NCBI GenBank assembly: GCA_002491195.1
Contig: DKVL01000089.1
Coordinates: 1 to 19,478, forward strand
Direction: 5' to 3'
DNA from: Lachnospiraceae bacterium UBA7179
GTDB lineage: Bacteria > Bacillota > Clostridia > Lachnospirales > Lachnospiraceae
DNA: 19,478 bases
A model generated the notes under the pieces. The model was not told where the DNA came from, did no database searches, and was given only the letters and a program-made list of their open reading frames with translations. Both the position numbers and the translations under genes were made by a program. This document shows positions 1 through 8,057 of the stretch, piece by piece; within the stretch, counting starts at the first letter, position 1; every line of letters starts with the position of its first letter.

Positions 1-61
1 TTTCTAACTGGATGGAGTACTAGATAGGAGAAGCAAAGTTGTACAGCTTTAAAAATTTTTC

Positions 62-90
62 TTGCCAAACGTTACACAATCATATATGAT
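62..90 (+). promoter_or_regulatory. Sigma-A promoter of the purine unit
   Basis: A -35 box TTGCCA at 62-67 and a -10 box TATGAT at 85-90 are separated by 17 bases. Transcription would start near 97, directly at the 5' side of the riboswitch aptamer, which supports the assignment. Confidence 0.7.
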
Positions 91-96
91 AAAAAT

Positions 97-206
97 AGGT
101 ACACGACTGGCGGAAATTGCATGAAGCGTTTTTATTGGATGATCTCATGCAAAGTAGGGTGAACTACAGGGAGTGTATGTGAGGAAAAGAGCCGACCGCC
201 TGGGCA
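97..206 (+). promoter_or_regulatory. ZTP riboswitch aptamer (pfl motif)
   Basis: This RNA leader matches the pfl/ZTP riboswitch, which binds ZTP/ZMP, signals of AICAR build-up when formyl-tetrahydrofolate is short. The conserved 5' element GACTGGCGGAA lies at 105-115 and the conserved 3' element CCGCCTGGGCA at 196-206. GGCGG 109-113 can pair with CCGCC 196-200 to form the diagnostic pseudoknot. A closing helix is visible between 99-104 and 173-178, and an internal stem pairs 117-124 with 145-152. The genes downstream encode the enzymes that use AICAR, as expected. It was recognised by eye, not with a covariance model. Confidence 0.9.
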
Positions 207-237
207 GCATGGAAGCGTGCGTCCAGACGGTTTTTTT
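195..237 (+). terminator. Intrinsic terminator in the riboswitch expression platform
   Basis: The arms 196-205 and 221-230 pair with one mismatch, and an inner stem 207-211/216-220 closes on a four-base loop. Seven T residues follow at 231-237. The 5' arm is the same CCGCC that forms the aptamer pseudoknot, so the two folds exclude each other. Ligand binding should therefore block the terminator and switch transcription on. Confidence 0.85.
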
Positions 238-282
238 ATGCACAGCCCCATGCAAGGTGAAATTTTTTCACATAGGAAATAT

Positions 283-296
283 GCCGCTAAGGCGGC
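283..296 (+). other. Short leader hairpin before the IMP cyclohydrolase gene
   Basis: GCCGC at 283-287 pairs with GCGGC at 292-296 around a TAAG loop. No T tract follows, so it does not look like a terminator. It lies between the riboswitch terminator and the ribosome binding site and may shape or stabilise the leader RNA. A near-identical hairpin precedes era at 12665-12678. Confidence 0.5.
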
Positions 297-334
297 GCAC
301 ACCACAACCATTTATAAACATAGGAGGTTTTAAG

Positions 335-1048
335 ATGAAGATGCTATCATTGGAGCAGGAACTCAAGGGAAATGATTACCCGGGCAGGGGAATTGTCATC
401 GGAAAGACGAAGGACGGAAAAAAGGCTGCAATCGCTTATTTTATCATGGGCAGGAGTGAGAACAGCAGGAACAGAGTGTTTGTGGAGGATGGAGAGGGAA
501 TCCGCACACAGGCGTTTGACCCTTCTAAGCTGAGCGATCCGAGTCTGATCATCTATGCACCGGTTCGCGTACTCGGCAACAAGACGATTGTGACAAACGG
601 CGACCAGACTGATACGATCTATGAACGGATGGATCAACAGCAGACATTTGAGCAGGCGCTTAGAACCAGGGAGTTTGAGCCGGATGCGCCCAACTATACA
701 CCGAGAATATCAGGGATTCTTCACATTGAGAACGGCAGCTATAATTACGCAATGTCTATCTTAAAGAGCAACAATGGAAATCCTGATGCCTGCAATCGTT
801 ATACCTTTGCGTATAGTAATCCTGTGGCGGGCGAGGGACATTTCATTCATACTTACATGGGGGACGGCAATCCGCTTCCGAGTTTCGAGGGCGAGCCGAA
901 ACTTGTGGATATTCCGGACGATATGGATGCGTTTGGCGATCTTGTCTGGAACAGTCTGAATGCGGACAACAAGGTATCGCTTTTTATTCGTTTTATTGAT
1001 ATCGAGACAGGGAAATATAAGTCTAAAATTTATAACAAGAACGTTTAA
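335..1048 (+). CDS. IMP cyclohydrolase, PurO-like
   Basis: The product closes the ring of FAICAR to give IMP, the last step of de novo purine synthesis, in the cytoplasm. It has 237 residues and resembles the PurO-type cyclohydrolase family, not the MGS-like domain of PurH. Conserved stretches include YPGRGIVIG (15-23), a GRSENSRNR segment (39-47), VTNGDQTD (86-93), APNYTPRISG (118-127) and a glycine-rich part near 165-185. The ATG at 335 is chosen because AGGAGG at 322-327 precedes it by 7 bases. An in-frame extension to 173 would begin inside the riboswitch. It is the first gene behind the ZTP riboswitch and is followed by AICAR formyltransferase, which makes its substrate. The family assignment is by eye but fits the context closely. 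Confidence 0.88.
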   Translation: MKMLSLEQELKGNDYPGRGIVIGKTKDGKKAAIAYFIMGRSENSRNRVFVEDGEGIRTQAFDPSKLSDPSLIIYAPVRVLGNKTIVTNGDQTDTIYERMDQQQTFEQALRTREFEPDAPNYTPRISGILHIENGSYNYAMSILKSNNGNPDACNRYTFAYSNPVAGEGHFIHTYMGDGNPLPSFEGEPKLVDIPDDMDAFGDLVWNSLNADNKVSLFIRFIDIETGKYKSKIYNKNV

Positions 1049-1175
1049 TATTTGTATTGCTGACTGCTTTATTAGAGTGTGTTTGTTCTGAAAGTTTAAA
1101 GTTTAGTAAAGCATTGTTGAAGTTATTTCGTATCTTATTTGTAAGTTTTATATGGTTAAAAATGGAGGATTACAT

Positions 1176-2351
1176 ATGAAAGAATTAGAATTAAAATACG
1201 GCTGCAACCCAAATCAGAAGCCGTCCAAAATCTATATGAGAGACGGCGAGCTTCCGATCGAGGTGTTGAACGGAAAGCCGGGATATATCAATTTTCTCGA
1301 CGCGTTGAACGGCTGGCAGCTTGTCAGGGAGCTGAAGAGAGCTACAGGGCTTCCGGCCGCAACATCGTTCAAGCACGTATCGCCTGCCGGCGCAGCGGTG
1401 GGACTTGCGCTGAATGAAGTTGAGAAAAAGATTTACTGGGTGGACGATATGGGGGATTTGTCGCCGCTTGCAAGCGCGTATGCAAGGGCGAGAGGTGCAG
1501 ACAGAATGTCCTCTTTCGGTGATTTTATTTCCCTGTCTGATGTGTGCGATGTCGATACAGCAAAGTTGATCAAGCGTGAGGTATCGGATGGGATCATTGC
1601 ACCTGGATATGAGCCGGAGGCGCTTGAGATCTTAAAGGCAAAGAAAAAAGGAAACTATGCGGTTATCCAAATCGATCCTGCATATGTTCCCAATCCTGTG
1701 GAGACAAAAGACGTGTATGGTATTACATTTGAGCAGGGAAGAAATGAACTGGTGATCGACGATGCCCTTTTTGCAAATGTAGTGACAGAGAACAAGGAAA
1801 TCCCGGATCAGGCAAAGATCGACCTTGCGATTGCCATGATCACCTTGAAGTACACACAATCAAATTCTGTGTGCTATGTGAAGGGTGGGCAGGCGATTGG
1901 TATCGGTGCGGGACAGCAGTCGCGGATTCACTGTACACGACTTGCTGGAAACAAGGCAGACAACTGGTTCCTTCGCCAGAATCCCAAGGTACTAAGTCTG
2001 CCGTTCAAGGAGAAAATCGGGCGTGCCGACAGGGACAATACGATTGATGTGTACATGAGCGATGATTACATGGATGTCCTCGCTGACGGCACATGGGAGA
2101 ATTTCTTTACAGAGAAGCCGGAAGTGTTTACAAGAGAAGAAAAGCGCGCATGGCTTGACCAGCTGAGGGATGTGGCACTTGGCTCTGATGCGTTCTTTCC
2201 GTTTGGGGATAATGTGGAGCGGGCGCACAGGAGCGGTGTGAGATATATCGCACAGCCGGGCGGTTCCATCAGAGATGACAATGTGATTGCGACATGCAAT
2301 AAATACAATATTGCGATGTGTTTTACAGGGATTAGACTGTTTCATCACTAA
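1176..2351 (+). CDS. AICAR formyltransferase, single-domain (PurH transformylase part)
   Basis: The product transfers a formyl group from 10-formyl-tetrahydrofolate to AICAR, giving FAICAR. It has 391 residues, well below the roughly 510-530 of bifunctional PurH, because the N-terminal cyclohydrolase domain is absent. Hallmarks are the Lys66-His67 pair in KHVSPAG, GIGAGQQSR (242-250), SDAFFPF (337-343) and PGGSIRD (361-367), ending near FTGIRLFHH. The start at 1176 has GGAGG at 1164-1168 seven bases upstream; the in-frame ATG at 1152 has no comparable site. The 127-base gap after the cyclohydrolase gene shows no convincing promoter or terminator, so both genes are probably transcribed together under the riboswitch. 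Confidence 0.93.
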   Translation: MKELELKYGCNPNQKPSKIYMRDGELPIEVLNGKPGYINFLDALNGWQLVRELKRATGLPAATSFKHVSPAGAAVGLALNEVEKKIYWVDDMGDLSPLASAYARARGADRMSSFGDFISLSDVCDVDTAKLIKREVSDGIIAPGYEPEALEILKAKKKGNYAVIQIDPAYVPNPVETKDVYGITFEQGRNELVIDDALFANVVTENKEIPDQAKIDLAIAMITLKYTQSNSVCYVKGGQAIGIGAGQQSRIHCTRLAGNKADNWFLRQNPKVLSLPFKEKIGRADRDNTIDVYMSDDYMDVLADGTWENFFTEKPEVFTREEKRAWLDQLRDVALGSDAFFPFGDNVERAHRSGVRYIAQPGGSIRDDNVIATCNKYNIAMCFTGIRLFHH

Positions 2352-2373
2352 AGCGTGTTTGAAAAACGAAAAT

Positions 2374-2407
2374 AAAAGAGTGTCAGATAATTGTTGACAC
2401 TCTTTTT
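2374..2407. terminator. Bidirectional intrinsic terminator between converging genes
   Basis: Arms 2374-2385 and 2395-2406 form a 12-base-pair stem with a nine-base loop. On the plus strand the 3' arm runs into TTTTT; on the minus strand it runs into TTTTATTTT. It lies 22 bases after the formyltransferase stop and about 40 bases beyond the end of the minus-strand activase gene, so it can serve both. Confidence 0.88.
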
Positions 2408-2447
2408 ATATTGAAAAATAGTTTGCTTTGTTTGATGCGGCTTTGTC

Positions 2448-5400
2448 CTATGCAGATTTGTTTTTTGCCCTGTTTTTTGCATGCTTTTTTCGGAAAGCCT
2501 TTTCTTTTTTCCTGTTCTCCTGTTCTACCGCTTTCTTTTCCGTTTCCGCAGCTTCTTTCATAGCCTTATTAAGGTTCTTCTGGGCTGTGGAGAGCATCAG
2601 TTTGATGCGGTTAAGCTGGTTGACCTCGGAAGCGCCGGGATCGTAGTCAATGGCAACAATATTTGCCTCTGGGTGACGTCTCCGCAATTCCTTGATGACA
2701 CCTTTGCCAACTACATGGTTTGGCAGGCAGCCAAAGGGCTGTGTGCACACAATGTTCGGTGTGTCTGTGTTGATCAGTTCTAGCATCTCGCCAGTGAGAA
2801 ACCAGCCTTCGCCAGTCTGATTGCCGATCGAGACAATCTCCTGTGCATGTCTTGCCGTCTCATAGATATCTGCAGGTGGTATAAAATGTCTGCTTGCTGC
2901 AAAGGCATCGCTCATCGGTTTCCTTAACATCTGAATCGCCTTGATGCCAAATTTGCTGATTTGGGCGGATTTTTTGCTCGTGCCGAGATTTTCTGCCTTG
3001 TACAGCTGGTTATAGAAACAGTAGAACATAAAATCCATCAGATCAGGCACGACGGCCTCTGCGCCCTCATGCTCCAGAAGTTCCACCAACTGGTTGTTCG
3101 CAGCAGGTGAAAATTTCACCAGAATCTCACCGACCACGCCGACGCGCGGTTTTTTGATATCGAGCACAGGGATTGCATCAAACTCCGCAATCATTTCACG
3201 GCACATTTTTTTGTAAGTGTTGAAGGACAAGTATTTGCGTCCGAGGAAATCACAGCACTTTTGAATCCATTTCTGATGGACTTCCTCCACAGAGCCCGGG
3301 ACGGCCTCATATGGACGCATCCGATATACACAGCGCATAAAAATATCGCCAAAATTTACAGCATAGACCGCGCGCAGCAATAGCATCGGTGTGAGTTTGA
3401 ATCCAGGGTTGCTCTCCAGCTTTGATAAGTTGATAGAGATTACTGGAATGTGCTGATAACCAGCTTTTTCCAGTGCACGGCGGATAAAGCCGATATAGTT
3501 TGTAGCACGGCAGCCGCCTCCTGTCTGTGACATGACGACAGCAAGGTGATCTGTGTCATATTTGCCAGAGAGCACAGCTTCCATGATCTGCCCAACTACT
3601 AATAGGGATGGATAGCAGGCATCGTTGTTGACATATTTCAGTCCCATATCAATACTGCCCCTGTTGTCGTTGTTCAGTACGACCAGGTTGTAGCCACATC
3701 TTCGAAAAGTCGGCTCTAAGAGGTCAAAGTGGATGGGTGACATCTGAGGGCACAGGATCGTGTAATTTTTGCGCATTTCTTTTGTAAAGAGTACTCTGTT
3801 CATGCGGCTGGAGTGGATCGTCCGTTCCTGATGGCGCTGTTCGCGTACACGAATCGCGGAAAGCAGCGAGCGGATACGGATTCGCGCTGCACCCAGATTG
3901 TTCACCTCGTCAATCTTTAGGCAAGTATAGATCTTGCCCGAACCAGTCAAAATATCATTGACCTGATCGGTTGTCACAGCGTCCAGACCACAGCCGAACG
4001 AATTGAGCTGAATCAGATCCAGATCATCGCGCGTCTTGACATAACTTGCAGCAGCGTACAGCCTGGAATGGTACATCCACTGATCTGACACGATCAGAGG
4101 GCGTTCCGGCTTTGCGAGGTGCGACACGGAGTCCTCTGTGAGCACAGCAATACCATAGGAGGTGATCAGCTCTGGAATACCATGGTTGATTTCCGGATCA
4201 ATATGGTATGGGCGACCGGCAAGGACGATACCGCGCGCGTGATTCTGTTCAAGGTAGTCGATCACTTCCTCGCCTTTTTTACGCAGATCACTGCGTGCGT
4301 TGTCAAGTTCCTTCCATGCTGCATCGACAGCTTCTCTCAGCTCGTCAGCAGGAATCTCGGGAAATTCTTTTTCCAACGACTGCAGGATCAGGGCAGGTTC
4401 CTTGAAAGACATAAATGGATTCTTGAATGCGACCTCACCGCGTCCGATCGCTTCCACATTATTTTTAATGTTTTCTGAATATGAGGTCACGATCGGACAG
4501 TTGTAGTGGTTGTTCGCGTCCTCAAATTCATTCCGTTCATAAAATAGGGCGGGGTAGAAGATAAAGTCTACTTTTTGTCTGATCAGCCATTCCACATGAC
4601 CATGCGCAAGCTTGGCAGGGTAACACTCTGATTCGCTGGGTATGGACTCAATCCCCATCTCGTAAATCTTTCTGTTGGACAACGGTGAAAGCACGACCTG
4701 GTATTTGAGCTTTGTAAACAGTGTGAACCAGAACGGATAGTTCTCATACATATTCAGGACTCTTGGAATGCCGACACGCCCGCGGACCGCCTCCGCGTCG
4801 GAAAGCGGCTCATAGGAGAATAATCGCTCAAGCTTGTACGCAAAGAGGTTCGGGACATGGTTGTCTGTCTTGGCTTTTCCGAGACCGCGCTCACAGCGGT
4901 TCCCAGATATGTAACTTCTGCCATCAGAGAACTTGTTGACCGTCAGGCGGCACGAATTTGTACAACCTTGACACTTCACCAGCGACGTGGTGAAAGCAAG
5001 CTCGTTGATCTGGTCTATAGTGAGCATCGTTGTGCTGTTTTCCGGCGCTGCCTGATAGCGTTCTCTTGCGATCAAAGCGGCTCCAAAAGCGCCCATAATA
5101 CCTGCGATATCCGGTCTGATCACTTCACAGCCCGCAATTTTCTCGAAACTGCGAAGGACCGCGTCGTTATAGAACGTACCGCCCTGCACGACAATGTTCT
5201 TGCCAAGTTCGCTTGCGTCAGATACTTTGATTACTTTGAACAGAGCATTTTTGATGACAGAGTAGGCAAGACCTGCGGAGATGTCGGATACTTCTGCGCC
5301 TTCTTTCTGCGCCTGTTTTACTTTGGAGTTCATAAATACAGTGCAGCGTGTGCCCAGATCAATCGGATGTTTGGCAAACAGCGCCGCTTTTGCAAAATCC

Positions 5401-6803
5401 TGCACGCTGTAGTTGAGCGACTTGGCAAATGTCTCAATAAAAGAGCCACACCCAGAGGAACAAGCCTCGTTGAGCTGTACGGAATCGACAGTCTGGTTCC
5501 TGATCTTAATGCACTTCATATCCTGACCACCAATATCGATGATACAGTCCACTTCGGGATTAAAGAATGCAGCGGCATAGTAGTGCGCTACTGTCTCGAC
5601 TTCCCCTTCGTCCAGCATGAAGGCCGCTTTAAAAAGCGCTTCCCCGTAACCGGTAGAGCAGGAACGCACGATTGTGGCATCTTTTGGAAGCAGGCGGTAG
5701 ATTTCCTGAATGGAGGAGATGGCAGTTTTTAGCGGACTGCCGTTATTGCTGCTGTAAAATGAATATAATAGGGTTCCGTCTTCTGCAACCACTGCAATTT
5801 TTGTTGTGGTGGAACCAGCGTCAATTCCCAGAAAGCATCTGCCGTGGTAATCCTCAAGCCTTGCGTTCTTCACATGGTTGGAACCGTGTCTTGACTGGAA
5901 ATTTTGATATTCGCTTTCATTGGAGAACAGCGGTTCCATGCGGGCAACCTCAAATTCCATTTTGATGTCAGAAGAGAGCTTATGAACCATCTCTTCCATG
6001 GAGAAATGTACTTCCTCCTTCGCGTTGAGCGCAGAACCGATCGCTGCAAATAGATGGGAATTGTCCGTGTCAATAATATGTTCCTCGTCAAGTTTCAGGG
6101 TACGGATAAACGCTGCTCGAAGTTCGGAGAGGAAATGAAGCGGACCGCCCAAAAATGCCACATGGCCGCGGATTGGCTTCCCGCAGGCAAGTCCGCTGAT
6201 AGTCTGATTCACAACGGCCTGAAATATGGAAGCGGACAGATCTTCTTTTGTGGCGCCCTCGTTAATCAGCGGCTGGATATCTGTCTTTGCGAACACGCCG
6301 CAGCGTGCCGCGATGGTATATAATGATTGATAACTTTTTGCATATTCGTTGAGACCAGCGGCGTCTGTCTGGATCAGTGATGCCATCTGATCGATAAAAG
6401 AGCCTGTACCGCCGGCGCAGATCCCGTTCATGCGCTGCTCTACATTGCCGCCCTCAAAATAGATGATTTTGGCGTCCTCGCCGCCGAGCTCGATCGCGAC
6501 ATCCGTCTTGGGTGCAAGCTCCTGCAGTGAGGTGGAAACGGCAATGACCTCCTGCACAAATGGTACACCTAAATGGTTTGCGAGCGTCAGTCCGCCGGAG
6601 CCGGTGATCATGGGGTGGAGTGTCAGATTGCCAAGTTTTGTGTATGCATCTTGTAAAAGGGAAGAAAGAGTTTCCCGGATATTGGCGTAATGCCGCTGGT
6701 AATCGGAAAAGAGCAGATTGTGCGCTGCGTCTAAGATTGCGACTTTTACAGTGGTGGAACCAATGTCAATTCCAAGTGTATAGAACTCCTTATTCTTATT
6801 CAT
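2448..6803 (-). CDS. Giant acyl-CoA dehydratase activase-related protein (two BadF/HgdC domains plus DUF2229 and HgdB-like region)
   Basis: This 1451-residue protein joins parts that are usually separate. A first ASKHA ATPase domain (about 7-262) starts with GIDIGSTTVK. A second (about 323-583) starts with GIDAGSTTTK and holds DIGGQDMK (423-430). Each keeps two cysteines 39 residues apart, Cys129/Cys168 and Cys448/Cys487, the spacing known for the [4Fe-4S] ligands of HgdC. A linker has Cys611, Cys614, Cys618 and Cys637. A DUF2229-like part (about 675-890) and an HgdB-like C-terminal part with Cys1063, Cys1098, Cys1353 and Cys1359 follow, then a lysine-rich tail. By family, such proteins use ATP to drive low-potential one-electron transfer through iron-sulfur clusters; the substrate here is unknown. 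No partner dehydratase subunit is adjacent. Confidence 0.88.
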   Translation of the reverse strand: MNKNKEFYTLGIDIGSTTVKVAILDAAHNLLFSDYQRHYANIRETLSSLLQDAYTKLGNLTLHPMITGSGGLTLANHLGVPFVQEVIAVSTSLQELAPKTDVAIELGGEDAKIIYFEGGNVEQRMNGICAGGTGSFIDQMASLIQTDAAGLNEYAKSYQSLYTIAARCGVFAKTDIQPLINEGATKEDLSASIFQAVVNQTISGLACGKPIRGHVAFLGGPLHFLSELRAAFIRTLKLDEEHIIDTDNSHLFAAIGSALNAKEEVHFSMEEMVHKLSSDIKMEFEVARMEPLFSNESEYQNFQSRHGSNHVKNARLEDYHGRCFLGIDAGSTTTKIAVVAEDGTLLYSFYSSNNGSPLKTAISSIQEIYRLLPKDATIVRSCSTGYGEALFKAAFMLDEGEVETVAHYYAAAFFNPEVDCIIDIGGQDMKCIKIRNQTVDSVQLNEACSSGCGSFIETFAKSLNYSVQDFAKAALFAKHPIDLGTRCTVFMNSKVKQAQKEGAEVSDISAGLAYSVIKNALFKVIKVSDASELGKNIVVQGGTFYNDAVLRSFEKIAGCEVIRPDIAGIMGAFGAALIARERYQAAPENSTTMLTIDQINELAFTTSLVKCQGCTNSCRLTVNKFSDGRSYISGNRCERGLGKAKTDNHVPNLFAYKLERLFSYEPLSDAEAVRGRVGIPRVLNMYENYPFWFTLFTKLKYQVVLSPLSNRKIYEMGIESIPSESECYPAKLAHGHVEWLIRQKVDFIFYPALFYERNEFEDANNHYNCPIVTSYSENIKNNVEAIGRGEVAFKNPFMSFKEPALILQSLEKEFPEIPADELREAVDAAWKELDNARSDLRKKGEEVIDYLEQNHARGIVLAGRPYHIDPEINHGIPELITSYGIAVLTEDSVSHLAKPERPLIVSDQWMYHSRLYAAASYVKTRDDLDLIQLNSFGCGLDAVTTDQVNDILTGSGKIYTCLKIDEVNNLGAARIRIRSLLSAIRVREQRHQERTIHSSRMNRVLFTKEMRKNYTILCPQMSPIHFDLLEPTFRRCGYNLVVLNNDNRGSIDMGLKYVNNDACYPSLLVVGQIMEAVLSGKYDTDHLAVVMSQTGGGCRATNYIGFIRRALEKAGYQHIPVISINLSKLESNPGFKLTPMLLLRAVYAVNFGDIFMRCVYRMRPYEAVPGSVEEVHQKWIQKCCDFLGRKYLSFNTYKKMCREMIAEFDAIPVLDIKKPRVGVVGEILVKFSPAANNQLVELLEHEGAEAVVPDLMDFMFYCFYNQLYKAENLGTSKKSAQISKFGIKAIQMLRKPMSDAFAASRHFIPPADIYETARHAQEIVSIGNQTGEGWFLTGEMLELINTDTPNIVCTQPFGCLPNHVVGKGVIKELRRRHPEANIVAIDYDPGASEVNQLNRIKLMLSTAQKNLNKAMKEAAETEKKAVEQENRKKEKAFRKKHAKNRAKNKSA

Positions 6804-6829
6804 GAAATAACCATGCCTTTCTTAAAAAA

Positions 6830-6880
6830 TTATCTTGACGATAAAAACTTATCTTAACGATAAAACTTATCTGACGATAA
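6830..6880 (-). promoter_or_regulatory. Three tandem TTATC/GATAA palindromes, probable operators
   Basis: TTATC-N5-GATAA occurs at 6830-6844 and 6849-6863, and a one-base-shorter TTATC-N4-GATAA at 6867-6880. Centres are about 18-19 bases apart, near two helical turns. They lie 19-70 bases downstream of the predicted start of transcription for the activase gene, within its leader. A dimeric winged-helix repressor, for example of the MarR type, would fit the size, but that is inference. Confidence 0.65.
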
Positions 6881-6905
6881 TTGACCTTTTTAACACATAT
6901 TTGCT

Positions 6906-6934
6906 ATTATACGACAGCAGTTTCAAAAACGCAA
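6906..6934 (-). promoter_or_regulatory. Sigma-A promoter of the activase gene
   Basis: Read on the minus strand, TTGCGT (6934-6929) and a perfect TATAAT (6911-6906) are 17 bases apart. Transcription would start near 6899, giving a leader of about 95 bases that contains the three palindromes. Confidence 0.78.
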
Positions 6935-7016
6935 TAAAATAGATGATGAAAAGTTGCTGAAAACTTTATACTTTTTTGGAAAATTTTATCGAAATCTTTT
7001 AAGCCGGACTTTAAAT

Positions 7017-7025
7017 TGTTATAAT
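7017..7025 (+). promoter_or_regulatory. Possible extended -10 promoter
   Basis: TGT followed by TATAAT at 7020-7025 forms an extended -10 element. The -35 position (6997-7002) is poor. It would give a leader of about 145 bases for the rhomboid-like gene, upstream of the better promoter at 7102. Confidence 0.4.
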
Positions 7026-7101
7026 GTATGAAAAGGCGGAGGGGAATAATACTATAAATCTTAAAAAAAAATTATATTTCAGCTGGATAAATTTAGATTG
7101 G

Positions 7102-7130
7102 TTTACATTTCTTGGAGTGAATGATATACT
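7102..7130 (+). promoter_or_regulatory. Sigma-A promoter of the rhomboid-like gene
   Basis: TTTACA (7102-7107) and TATACT (7125-7130) are separated by exactly 17 bases, with transcription expected near 7137, about 40 bases before the start codon. Confidence 0.65.
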
Positions 7131-7175
7131 GAAAAGGCGAATTTATTTTAAAGGTGAAAGGCAGGAATGTAAAAT

Positions 7176-8057
7176 ATGAATTTTCTGAATAAAATGGAGA
7201 GGAAGATTGGAAAATACGCGATACCGAATCTTTCCTTATATTTGATATTGGGGTATGTGCTGGGATATATATTAGAATTTATGAGTCCGGCAGTCATCGA
7301 TTTTCTGACGCTGAACCCATATCTGATCCTGCATGGTCAGATCTGGCGGCTTGTCACATGGATTATCATACCACCGTCAAGATTCGATCTGTTTACAATT
7401 GTCATGCTTATGTTTTATTATTCCGTGGGAACAAATCTTGAGCGGACGTGGGGAACGTTTTATTATAATGTATATTTGTTCATGGGTATGATTTTTACGA
7501 TACTTGGAAGTTTTTTGATCATGGGAATCAGTTATATACCAGCATTCAACATTTCTATTCTGAGAGAAGCCTGTGGATCAGCGGCATATTTTCTGCTCGT
7601 GGCACGAAACTTTAGTACTTATTTTGTCAATATGTCCATCTTTCTGGGATTTGCGGCTACATTTCCGGAAGTTCAGGTATTGTTGATGTTCATTATTCCG
7701 ATCAAGGTGAAGTGGATGGGAATTGCGTATGGGATCCTTTTGGTGGTACAATTTTTGCAGAGCGATATTGTCGGAAAGATTGTCATCGGCGCGTCATTGC
7801 TCAATTTTGTCGTTTTTTTCCTGATGATGAGGAGTGGAGTTGGTATGCGGATGTCACCGCGGCAGGTGCGGAGACGCCACGAGTACAGCAGGGAAGTGAA
7901 GCGTGCCAAACCGGCAAGCGTATCGAAACACAAGTGCGCAATCTGTGGCAAAAACAGCGAGGACAATCCAGAGGCTGAATTTCGGTTTTGTTCAAAGTGT
8001 AACGGAAATTATGAGTACTGCCAGGATCATTTGTTTACACATACGCATGTGAAATGA
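7176..8057 (+). CDS. Rhomboid-fold membrane protein, probably inactive, with C-terminal zinc-finger-like tail
   Basis: This 293-residue protein has about six hydrophobic segments between residues 20 and 218. The segment GQIWRLVTW (54-62) and the later TNLERTWGTFYY (86-97) resemble the conserved loop and second helix of rhomboid, derlin and TMEM115-like proteins. The GxSG serine motif and the catalytic histidine expected of a rhomboid protease are not visible; the nearest sequence is CGSAA (133-137). A basic stretch (about 226-246) leads into a cytoplasmic tail with Cys254-x2-Cys257, Cys272-x2-Cys275, Cys282, His285, His289 and His291, which probably binds metal. The ATG at 7176 has AGGAA at 7163-7167. 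It may bind or route membrane proteins rather than cut them; the function is unproven. Confidence 0.72.
   Translation: MNFLNKMERKIGKYAIPNLSLYLILGYVLGYILEFMSPAVIDFLTLNPYLILHGQIWRLVTWIIIPPSRFDLFTIVMLMFYYSVGTNLERTWGTFYYNVYLFMGMIFTILGSFLIMGISYIPAFNISILREACGSAAYFLLVARNFSTYFVNMSIFLGFAATFPEVQVLLMFIIPIKVKWMGIAYGILLVVQFLQSDIVGKIVIGASLLNFVVFFLMMRSGVGMRMSPRQVRRRHEYSREVKRAKPASVSKHKCAICGKNSEDNPEAEFRFCSKCNGNYEYCQDHLFTHTHVK

Larger units (their letters stand above)
6804..7175. other. Divergent intergenic region
   Basis: This AT-rich 372-base stretch separates the minus-strand activase gene from the plus-strand rhomboid-like gene. It holds the activase promoter and operators, and two possible plus-strand promoters at 7017-7025 and 7102-7130. 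A small inverted repeat, AAAGTT/AACTTT, lies around 6950-6966. No coding region or RNA gene could be supported. Confidence 0.6.

Noticed and set aside
1..60. 3' end of an upstream gene
   Set aside because: All three forward frames meet stops within the first 30 bases, leaving too little sequence to identify anything.
173..334. N-terminal extension of the IMP cyclohydrolase reading frame
   Set aside because: It runs through the riboswitch and its terminator, and the ATG at 335 has an ideal AGGAGG site.
4857..5732. A 291-codon open frame on the plus strand inside the activase gene
   Set aside because: It is antisense to conserved ATPase motifs, has no ribosome binding site, and its translation looks like none of the families I know.
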